Shown here in pieces: positions 38,101 to 50,100 of a DNA stretch of 64,000 bases. Made by a program: the position numbers and the translations under genes. Source of the stretch: Uloborus plumipes (Eukaryota; Arthropoda; Arachnida; Araneae; Uloboridae); the NCBI GenBank assembly GCA_038373865.1, contig JAXGGA010001617.1:62001-126000 (forward strand), given 5' to 3'. Numbering within the stretch: the first letter of the stretch is position 1; the number at the start of each line of letters is the position of its first letter. The notes below the pieces were generated by a model. That model ran no database searches and was not told the origin of the DNA. It was given only the letters and a program-made list of their open reading frames with translations.

Positions 38101-41100
38101 CAGTTACTTTAATTTTTAACATACACTGCTCGACATTGAAAATGCAACACCAAGAAGGAGTGGTCAGAAATTGATGAAATTTGGTAAGAAGACAGAGACA
38201 GCATGGAACAATAAGTGATATTTATTTCAAAATAAATAAGCAAAATTTAGAGCGAGGACGGCGTCGGCTCAGTAAGAAGTAGGACCACCGCGGACAGCGA
38301 TGCACGAAGAAACACGTCTAGGCATGGAGTCAATAAGCCTGCGGATGGTGTCCTGAGGGATGGCACTCCATTCGCTTTCAACCATTTGCCACAGTTCGTC
38401 CTCTGAACGAGGCAGTGGCAGGTTCTGCAAACGGCGTCCAATCACGTCCCACACATGTTCGATTGGTGACAAGTCAGGAGAGTATGGTTTCCAGGAAAGC
38501 ATCTGTACACCTCGTAGAGCATGTTGGCTGATTCGAGCACTGTGAGGCCGGGCGTTATCCTGTTGAAAAATTGCATTTGGCAGACCCTGAATGTAGGGAA
38601 TTGCCACCGGCCGCAGTACATTATCTACATATCGTTGGGCCGTCATAGTGCCCCGAATACGAACTAGAGGTGATACGAAATTGTATGCAATAGCGCCCCA
38701 AACATTTATGCCACGTTGTCGCGCTGTGGGGCGTTCCACAGTTACTGCCGGATTCGAACTTTCTCCACGTCGACGCCACACACGTATGCGATGACTATCG
38801 CTGGACAAACAGAAGCGGGATTCATCTGAGAACACTACGGTTTGCCATTCTGCCATCCACGTCGCTCTGGTCCGGCACCATTCCAAACGTTGGAGTCTGT
38901 GCTGTGAGGTCAATGGCAGTCTTCTTAGCGGGCGCCGTGATTGCAGGCCACGTGCAACCAGTCGACGGGAAATGGTTCTGGTCGACACAGGAACATCCAG
39001 GGTACCTTGCAAGTGCTGCAGAATCGACGTACAAGTGACTTGCGGGTCCGCCACAGCTTGTCGGTGAATCCGTTGATCCAAGCGGTCTGACGTCACTCTG
39101 GCTGCACCTGCAGCCCTCAATGTGGCTACATTTCCTCTTTCCAACCATCTCCGACACAGCCGATGCAGTGCTTGCATCCATGTGGGTATCAGCTGCAATT
39201 TGACGTATGGACCAACCTCCCTTCTCAGTCCGATCACCATACCCCTTGTAAAGTCGTCTATATGCTGGAAGTGTCTTCGTTGAGGACGGCGTGGCATTTC
39301 CTCCTATCACACGTATCCTTCGAGACAAAAACCAAATTTCTCCGATAATTAGTCTGGCAGAAAAACCAACATGAACATAGCCCACTTTTCAACTTCATTC
39401 TCTTATATCTTACTTCACGTGCGTCGGAGAGCTGCGCATTTCATATCATTTGCATAACTCAGTGACGTGCGTCTACGGTAAAATTTGCATGAATTTCTGA
39501 CCACTCCTTCTTGGTGTTGCATTTTCAATGTCGAGCAGTGTATATTTATCATCTTCAGAATTTTTGACTTTTAATTTTACCTTTAATTTGACTTAAATGC
39601 AAGGTATAAAATACAGAATTTCATAAAGGTACAAAAATTAACGTAATATAATCGATTGTGTATATAGTTTTTGAAAAAATATGAGTGCCCCAAATCAAAA
39701 ACCATTTATTGCCATAATCGATATATAAAAAGACTTATTAATTTACAATGCATATTGTAACCGAAAAAAAAAATAATAAATTCGTAATCTTTTAGTTTTG
39801 CGTCATCCATTACCTCTTTCGTAACGATATTGCATTGTTTTTTGAAGTCGGTTAAAAATAAAAACAACCTCCCCTCCATGGGTGTTCAAAGCCCCCAAAA
39901 ATGGCGCAAACGTCCATAAGAAAATTCTGCAGCATCGAAGGACCCCATTGCCAATTTTGACAAAGATCCGACCAAAACTGTCATTTTGTACTATAAAAAA
40001 ATATGGGGTAGATCCCCATGGGGGGATGTACCTGTATAAGGACATTACAATCATTAAAATCATACAAAAAAAAAAAACATGCAGCTGTTCAAAAAAATCC
40101 TTGCATACATGGACTCGATCTCATTCCATCAGGAACTTCTACCTGACGCGCATAACCACTTGCCCATCGGGTCGCTCATTGAAGTAAGGATTTACGATAG
40201 CACATATTGTTTTAAATAACATGAAATGTTAGTTTTTCGATCATAACTTTTTTTCTAGTGAACAAACATCGTCATATGAGTACATGGTACCTAAGATGGT
40301 ACTAATGTTAGCATTTCCTACCGATTAAAAAAAATCGTCCAAATCGGTTCAGTAGATCAAACAAAAAAAAGTACACGCTTTGAATTGAGAACCTCCTCCT
40401 TTTTTGAAGTCGGTTAAAAATAAAGGAAATTCAATTTTTTGTTAAACGAAAGTACATTCATTAGAGTTAAAAATATGCATTTAAGCTAGCAAAAGAATCT
40501 TTAAAAAAACTCCCGCAGTTAGATTGCTTATTCAGCATGAAAGTAGTGGACTTCTTGAAAAAAACACCGGAATTTTATATAAATTGCGTTTTCCCGGTAG
40601 CTGAAATTGCTTTCCAGAAACTTTTTTTTGCACCAATCAACTCAAAATTAGTGAATACATAGGAAAGTGCATGTACCAAATCGAAAAAAAATTTTATTTT
40701 TATACCATAATGTGCACGATCGCCCTCCGCATTAATATGATCTCGCACCGAATGGCTTTTTGATTTTCAGTGTCTGGAAAAAGTGGTTTATTACTGACGA
40801 AATCTCTTTTTCAACTATTATTGAGAATAAATTGAATTGTAGTAATTATTATTTCATAAAGTTATTATTTATGGTTAATTTTGGAATATTTCTTTAAGCG
40901 AAGGAAAATTCAATATTTTCCTGTGAAACAAAATGCAACTTGTAGAAACTTCCACTTAATGGTCAATTATTGGCAGTTTATACCCTACACTCCACCTCAC
41001 CCCTTGCACTGCCAAAAAAAAAAAATCATTTTACCAGCTAAGGGTCTGAGAGACCAGTTAATAAATAACGTCAGATGTGCGGGGGGGGGGATGTCTTTGA

Positions 41101-44100
41101 AGGTAGAAAATATATACAATAAAGCTGTTTGCTTTTTTTCAGGTGAAAGAACAATTGTTGCAAAAAATGACTGAACGTAAGTCTCTGGCTGAGAAGCTAG
41201 AAAAGCTACAGTCCATCAGACTTGAAAGTATAGGGTATTTGAAGGATTTCAAAAACAGTGTTTTCAAAGGTGCAGCGGAAGTTCAGGAACACGTGAACTC
41301 CCTAACTTTCGAATGTGAATCCTCAATTAAGAAACTTCAAGAGCAATTAGGTATGAAGCTAGAATTATTTAGTGCAGTTAAATTATAAAATTTGTTTCAC
41401 TATCTTTACATCTTGTACAACTGAGATCTTTGCTAACATATTCTTTGAGTAAAAGATACCAACGTCTAAACTAATTTGATTAGTAGTTCGACTTTTCTAT
41501 ATGGGTTTAATGTTTTAAATATGCCTTAGAATTTGTTTTTGACTCGATTAAGCAGTTTTAGAATTTATTTTGTGTTTATTACTTGCATTTCATACGCAAT
41601 AGAATGAAAATATAAGGCAGTTTTCAAAAAATTAAAGCATTAAAACTGAATAATTAATTTTCGGCTTCTAAAACACTGAAATTCCATTGCTTGAACACAC
41701 TGCTTAAAATAATTAAAGGATATTGTAAGTTTTCTACGAAATAACACTACAAGATTTTTTTTTTTGAAAAGAAAATGGAAGAAAGGAGTTACAAATGAAA
41801 TTTCGTTTCACTTTTCAAACTCTAGAGTTAATGCTAATTTTGAGTTTGACGTCAGAAACGACGCTTTAGCGGTAGCGAATGAAATTCGAATTTCAACTTA
41901 CTGAGAGGTTAAGCGAAAAAAATGATTTTGATGCAGTAAGCTATGTGTTTCGATGAGTGCGATTCTTCAACGAAGTCATTTAACACGTTGGGATCGCATG
42001 AACTCTTGGAAGGACGGCAACATGTTCACGTAGCGGGTGGCTGTCCTCTTGAGGGAGAGTTTTAAATTTTCACAGTTGAATATTTAAAAAAACAATTTTA
42101 TTTTTTTTTCTTTATCTACTTAAAAATGGAGTAGAATTGATAAGTTAGACAATAAAAATTTTTTCAGTCCGATGGTGGTTAGGTTACCATTGTCATGAGG
42201 TCAGCATTGAACGTGTTAACTAGATCAGAAGCTTGTACAGTAGTTGGTTTGTCGGGGGCCAAACAAATAGTAGAGGGGCTACGGTCCAAAATATTGCCGG
42301 AAACTGCATTTTGTGATAAAAGCATGAAAGTTGGTATGCATGTAGACAATATATTTATAAACATTTTTAGAAGGGGAGCCATTCCAAAATCCCCACCCAA
42401 ACCCCTCCAGCGGCCATTTTTGGTCAAAAATTCCGAAATTGCTTTTCTTATTTCTTTTTCAAAAAACACCTTTTTTATCATCTTATTAGAGTTCAATTAT
42501 GTTAATCAAAGTTTAGAAAGCCGTCAAAATAGCTTAAAACCGATTAATTTTAATAGTACTCATTAAAAATTCGTTTTTTTCCAAAAAACTGAAATTGATC
42601 AAAATCTTCCAAATTGTTTTCAGGGGCCGGTTTAAGGGTGTCCAACTATGTATTTGAAAGCACTATAATAAAGAAAAACAATTGAGTTTCATCAAAATCC
42701 CAGCAATCCGAACCCCAAAAATCCGAAACTTTGGAAAACCCGAGCATATTTTTTTAAAACTTACTCATAAAAATTTATTGCAAAACTGAAAATAAAAACA
42801 GAAATTGAAAATCATAAGCAAAGCTAGTACATTTTCAAAACTAAAAAAAACGTTTGAATTGTTACTTAAGAATGAATATTTATCTTTGATTAATTAAAAT
42901 AAAACCAGTTTTCTTTATGAACGAAAAAAGTAATAAAAAAACTTCAAACATTTTGAAAAAAAATACGCAATGTCATGGAAATTTAACTTACATTCAGCAG
43001 GATTATAAGTTACGCTTGCACCTATAAAATAGGGGGGAGGGGAAGGCATGATCATATTTTTATACAACTGCAAAATTCTAAAGAAAAAGCTTTAAAACAA
43101 ATTTCAAGTTTTTTTTCTCATTAAACGATTTGAGGAGTTTGTTCTCTAATTCTAAAAGATGAGAGAAGAAAAAAATAATTGCTGTAATAAAAAGTTTAGT
43201 GCTGTGTTAATTAAACAACATCTCTACTACTTATCATATTGTGCTGTTATTGAAAGGTAACATTTTATAGCAAAAGAAACAACTCAATTTCAATATAAAT
43301 CTGAGCAAGCAGTAATTATATACAATGATTATGTGTAATGACTATATACAAGCTGATTTTACGTATTTGAACTGGCTAGTAATTTACATAGATATACAAC
43401 ATTTTCCATTGCAGAATTTACACATTGGTGCACACAGTCCATTTTTGAAGCACCAACAAGTTTTTGAGAGCAGTTTGTTTTACACTTGCATGACGTAAAT
43501 TCGCTTAAGACATTTCACCTCTTTCAAAAATTTATTTGTTAATTTAGTTTCTATGAAAAGCATTTCTGACTTAGTTAATCCATCAAAATTAGATTGTGGT
43601 GGTTCCTTCACTGAAAGATATGCTGGATTTACAAATAATGATAGGTGGTAACTGAGCGACCTTTTTAGAAGATGGTATTTCGGGAAATATAAGAGGAATT
43701 TTTGAGCCTTGCTGCTGAAATGGCACATGGTGAAACATTGAAATGTTTGTTATATGGAAAGAGTCCTTGTTTGTTGTACTACTAGAGTTATAATAAAATT
43801 ATCGTGCGCGGCCGGTGTAAAAACAAAGATCCTGAAATGTGAGGGAAATGTAGTTTTATGTTTATCAATTTGTTTAACTGATGCTTTGCAAAGTCCAATA
43901 GAAATCTTTAGAAGCCTTGGGTAAGAAATTAAAGTTCCAAAATATGCATTATGTCAACAAGACTTTTTCTTCTAGTCTGTTCGTGTACTTTCATGGCCAA
44001 ATAAACAGGTATTGGTTGTTCCTTGTCCGCTTGATGCTTGATAAATTGCTTTGTTAATTTGTTTGAAGTATATATATATGCATATTAAATACAATTGACA

Positions 44101-47100
44101 AATTGTAAGTAATGGTTGAGAAGGAAGACCACCAATATTGCAAGTACCATATAATACGTTATTTAAGAGGACGGAAGAAGAGGATCAACAGCTTCTTGCT
44201 GACTATTCAAATCCGCCTTCGACGCTGACAGTTGACTTTCAAATGCATGTGGTAGTGGAATTCACTATCATGTCACTTGCGACAGCATCTTTGAAACTGC
44301 TAGTACTAGAGACACATATTGATTCACTTACCTTTACAAACTGAAACATATTCAAAGCCTGATTTCTCTGCATGCATATGTCCATGTCCGAAGTGTGATA
44401 ATATCTTTGCTCTAACCCCGGTATTGTTAACATCATTAGCAAATTTATTTTCGATTGATAAATAATGTTGTAGCATAAGTTTTCTATTCCTTCAGAATAA
44501 TATTTTAGTAGAACGAATATTCTGAAAATTGGATACTTATCACCTTTGTTAACTCTAAGATTTTGCAAGTAAGAAATTACTCGGTGTAGGGCAATTAATT
44601 CAATTCGTGAATAAATATTTTCCTCAGAACAATCATTTGCTTTCCTTCATGAGTGATAAAGTTTTACAAGTCAAGTTTTACGAATGCAAGTACGGTGGTA
44701 CTTGCATTCTTGAGCTATTATGTCAGCTTGCGCCAACTCAGCAGTGAGCGTACTGTGTGCTTTTACCAACACTCAATTTCGTATTTTCTGTCAACTGATT
44801 TCGTCAGAACTAGATGTAACTCCTGTCTATTTTCACCAGGCTTATCAAAAAAGAAACACAAATCTAGAAAGGATGAAGTGCTTTTCTTTCTCTTCTGCTA
44901 AACTGAAGCCTCTTAAAAATGTTTACTTACGTGGCGCTCTTCAAAGTTTTCTTTTCTTTTTCTTTCTTCAGCTCTTCTGACTTTTGTACTGTTATACCTC
45001 AAGCTACAAGATTTAGTTACACTCATCCCTCTTTTCATTAAATTTTTCCGATACAAATAATTCTTCAAATTTAAATCTACCTACATTTACGAAGTCTGAT
45101 AATTGCCTAATTTTTGCCTGTTTTGACAGAATTTCGAACATTGTTTCATAACCTCAGTACAAGACTGATACATTTAAAGTTGCTGCAGGGCACAATAGAT
45201 TTTTTTGGAGTTTATTTTGAACAGAAAATAAATTTAATCCAGTAAATATCTGTTGTAATAATTTTGGTAAAAACAACATTTCCTGGGGTTGTTTTTACCA
45301 AACATAACTCCAGGTTGCCATTTGAACTTTTAAACTATTAAAGCTTTAACCATGCCATTTAAATTTTTAACCATTAAAGTTTACCATTTAAACTTTAACA
45401 CTTAAACAAAATTAAAATAAATGCATTTAAAACAATACTTTTGAATAGGGATGCACCGATTAATCGGCAGTACCGATTAATCGGCAGCCATTTTGCCGAT
45501 TATTAATAATCGGAAAAATCGGGCCGATTAATCGGCTGAAAAATATTTTTCAGATATTATTCTTTAAAGTATACTTTCACTGGGAAACTATGATGAATCA
45601 TTTAATTAACAGTAATAATAATCCTCACAGTTGATATAAAGTTTTTTTTTAAAATTAATTCTCCTACTTTGAATAAATATATATAGACAATGATGCAACA
45701 TTTTTCATGTGGCGATAGTTTCTGCCTTAGCACAGTGCTTTCATATAACCTCTAATTTTTAAAGAATAAAAGTATTGAATTAAATTGCTACAAATTACCT
45801 TAAAAAGTACTCCTAAATTGGAGTGTTCACCACACACTCCCCCTCCCCTCCTTTTTAAAGTTTTATTTCCAATTAACATAACTAACAATGTGTTAATGAT
45901 ATTATTTATACTAATATGAAAATTGGTTCTAAGAAATTTGATAAAATATTGAAATTATTTTGTGAAAACTAGGAAAATATGGAAAAAAAATCTTCTCCCA
46001 GAAATAAATTACTTACTATTTCTAAACTTGGAATTGTATAAGAGATAAAAAACAGTGATGGTAAAATTGGTAATAAAAAGACAATTATCCTTATCATTAA
46101 TCGGCCGATTATCAACAGCCGATTCATCGGTAATCGGCCAATTTGCTTATCGGTGCGTCCCGACTTTTGAACATGTAAAACTATAAGGCTATGAGAAACC
46201 GTAACTTGTAAAAATATGAGCATCTTTCCTAATCTCGATCCATATAAATAGCATTTACGGGAACATATGAACAATGACACATGTTACCAATGATAAACAC
46301 ACTGGAAAATATACGTCACCTAATGAACTGCCATATTTGAAGAAAAAAAAATCAACAACGGCAACAATAATAAAAATTAGAGGAAAAATAAATTTAAAAC
46401 TAAAACTTTAAAATTTCTGAAATTTAAACTTTAAATTTTATTTTGGTAGAACAATGCTATCTTGACATTAACTTTTCCCTCAAGGGGTTCTTATGCTTTT
46501 GTACCCTTGGAGAACATTTTCGATGATGTGTGCTTAGTCATAAAACTGAGAGGTATCATGACCGGATAATTGGACAGTTCGGTCAATTAGGATCCGGATA
46601 ACCGGTACTCTAGTTTTTCTTAACATTTATTTAATGTATATTTACATTCTTGAACCATTAATGCATTTATGGGGAGAGGGAATTCTCTTCCACGAATTTA
46701 TTCTTAAAAAATATCGATTTGCCAAAAAAAAGCATTTTTGGGTAGTTCTTTTTAAAATTAATCTCTAAGTGGAGCTTTAAAAGATAAAAAATACAATAAG
46801 CGCCTATGTAATGACATAGCTAATAAGTTAAGAAGAAAATAATAATAATAATTACAAAAAAGCGCTATTTCTAGTTTTGGACCAAAAATGGCAGCTAAGA
46901 GGGGTTTGGGGGGGATTTCAGATTGGCTCCCCTTCTAAAAATGTTTTTTTATACATTGTCTACAAACCTACCAAGTTTCATGCTTTTATCACAAAATGCA
47001 GTTTCTTTTCCCGTAGCCCCCTTACTAAAAAGTCGAAGTAGCAGAGGACACTGGAGTTTCATCAAGATCTGTGTCGATGTTTTGGCAACATCGATGTTTT

Positions 47101-50100
47101 AGCTAAGACATCGATGTTTTTACTATCGACGTTTGAGGGTCGATGTTTTCCCAACATCGATATTTTAGGTTCGATATCGATGTTTTATAGTCCAGCAAAA
47201 AAAGCTTGATGAAAATATGTGATATGCAGACAGACGTATTAATAAGTTTTCATCCTTAATCAGAAGTTCGCCATTTGTTTTTAAATTTTATTTATTTTAT
47301 TATAATTCTTTATGTGAATGTTTTATATTTCAGCAAAAAAAACAAAAAAAAAAAAAAAATCAAGATATGCTGCCAAAAGTTGTATCATAAATCAGCCATT
47401 ACACTATCGTTCCGCTATCAAACTCATTAGAAGATGTTTTTGATAGTTACCATCGATGTTTTAAGGTCTATGTCATTTAATGATTGTTTCGCGTACGATG
47501 TTTTTTTATATTTCGATGTCTGTTCTACACATCAGCAAAAAGCAATAAAAATATGCAATAAAAAAGATTCATCTTTAACAGTTGCAATATATATCGTATT
47601 GAAATGGTTTTTTTAAACTACTGCCGATGATTTACGGTCAACGATTTTTAAACATCGTTGTTTTGTTTTGCTTTAGAGTTTTTTTTCGATTACGGTGCTT
47701 TACATTTCAACAAAAACAAAAATTCATAAAAACATGCAATAAATAGAAGTTATAACAGTTTAATCAACATTTCCAGTATCTATCTCACTAAAAAAAGTTT
47801 TCTATAATTGACATCGATATCATGCGGTTGATGTTTTTCAGGAGACTAAAGATAAATTTAATTGAGTGATATAAAGAGGCGCAATGTATTGGGGAGATTG
47901 TATTGCTGTACATTTAAATGTGTTAGTAATTTTTATAAAAAAAGATCGATGTTTTGAAACATCGATGTTTTTTGGTCGATATATCAATACCATCGATGTC
48001 TTAATTTCGAAACATCGATGTCTTGAACCATCGATGTTTTGCCTTCGATCTTGCTTCCCTAATCTGTAATCTGTAACTGATTCTAAAAGACTGAAAATGA
48101 AAATTGATGACAAGGGAAAGGTCGTAGAGGTGGAATAATGCCCGGTAATGGTCGATAATAAACGTTAACTATTCAGACCTGCCGAAATATAGATGCCTAT
48201 TTTCCTTAACCTTCCGTAGAAATGAAAACGATGTCAAGTGACGCATCCGCTTTCGGTGGAGCAGCAAACTCGCCGCCACGGCGACTTGCTACGGTCATCA
48301 CCCTCTACACACAGTTTCCAAAAGTTATTTTGATCGACGCCATCTCTTGAAGAGCGGAAACTGACCCGCTCGTGCTTTTCGACCATTATCATTTTTAAAC
48401 TATAATAATTCCTTACATATAGCGTAATATTATATAGCCTAAAGTCTCCCTGATTAAATGGACCAATCAACGCAAAAAGAATTTTTCAATTCGAACCAGT
48501 ATTTCCCGAGATTAGCGACTTCAAACAATCTCTTCAGCTTTATATTATTAGTATAGATTATTTACCTTTGTGCTGTTTACACTCAGTCAAATTGTAATTC
48601 GTTAAAGCATCGTAAGTCGAATTTTTGCAAGTGTAATTTTTTCCCCAATATTTTGCCTTATTTTAAAATTTGAAATAATAATAAAAATGCTTTTGAAGTT
48701 GTTTAAAACATTTTTTTAGTGTAGCAATTAAAAAATGTGTACAAAAATTGCATTTCATTATTTTTATTTTTAATAAAATAATTGCAAAAGATGATCAGAC
48801 TACCAATAAAAGGAATTATAATTACTAATATTTTGACTCGGTATTATAGAATTCAAACTTATCATAATCAACTAACTGCTCTGCTGCTGAGCAGTTAATA
48901 ACTCTTAATTCTTCAAAATTGCTTTTTCTTTTGGTTAAAATAAACAGAACTGTTTCATGATGGCACTTAAAAATAGTAATCTCTCCCCCCTCCCCTCCCC
49001 CAGAAATGAAATTCTTAAAAATGTAATCTTGACTATTATCTTGAAAAAAAAATAAAGTCTGTACAGGTAAAATGAGCTACAACGTTCCAAAGCACAAATA
49101 AGATTAAAAGATTAAAAGTTTTAAAAGGGCAAACAAGTTTTGGAGGTAACAGCCTTTTTTTCACTGCCTGGCAAGCAAATGGAATGAACAAGGTCATGTG
49201 AGAGTTTAAATACGACAAAGGAAGGAAGATTGACTCTCCATTGACCTTGTTCATTCACTTACCCGGCACTGAAGAAGGAGGCTATTGCCTATGAAACATA
49301 TTTGCCCCTTTTAAAACTTTTAATCTTATTTGTGCTTTTAAATGTTATTTCATTTTACCTAATTTGCGCATAAAGCTATCGCTTTTTAATTAAAGTCTAT
49401 ATATTTTTTCAGGTGAATATTATGACTATCATAACAACGGATTTTTAGACATATCTTCAGTAATTGACAACTTGAAGAATGAATATACGTCGTTTTGTGA
49501 GAGCCTCAGAATTTTATCAGAGAAACAAAAATCTGCAAGTATGAAGTGGATTAATACATGTGAAGAATATACCTGCCACAGTAATTTGGTACTGCATTTA
49601 TATGCTGCTTTTTGATTTTCAGAATTTAATTTTAAAACTAAAGAGGTGAAGTAACCTGCATTTAGTAAAAACATTCTTCCTTAACACTCGAGGGATTTAG
49701 TAATTGGTTTAACACCTTGTTAATTAGTAAACAGATGATCAGAAAACATGAATCATAAGTATATGTTAGTCTTCCTTCAATGTTTAAGGGCGTTTCTCTG
49801 TAAACTCGTAAATGGCTGTCCAGACCGAGTATTTTAAACATAATAAAGTATAATAAAGTAGATATAGCTCTTAGTTCAAGTAAAGCATGAATACTTTGTG
49901 ACCCACATGTATTTAGAGCAATAGCATTTTTTTTTCTTCTAGAAATTATCTAAGTCCTAATAACACAGCCCCCTGGCTGTCCCAATCGTATGCACTTAAA
50001 GGTAATACTTCCAAAAACTTAATAACAGTACATAAATTTGGCAATATATATCTAAAAATAGAATAATGCAATTGAATTTTTTTTATGAATTAAAAGCTAA

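Larger units (their letters stand above)
29618..40709. mobile_element. 11.1-kb composite transposon with nested insertions
   Basis: ATGTGCAC occurs at 29610-29617 and 40710-40717 as a candidate 8-bp target duplication. Inside, 29618-30300 is inverted at 34985-35437 plus 40430-40709. The right arm is split by about 5 kb of later insertions. Between the arms lies a broken minus-strand transposon gene (30799-34980), itself split by a hAT. Terminal bases read TAGGGTATG and TATGGTAT, so the ends are imperfect. It fills most of the intron between exons 11 and 12. Confidence 0.7.

Noticed and set aside
40102..40179. Functional tRNA gene
   Set aside because: A and B boxes are recognisable but the acceptor and D stems do not pair and the same segment recurs, decayed, in repeat A.
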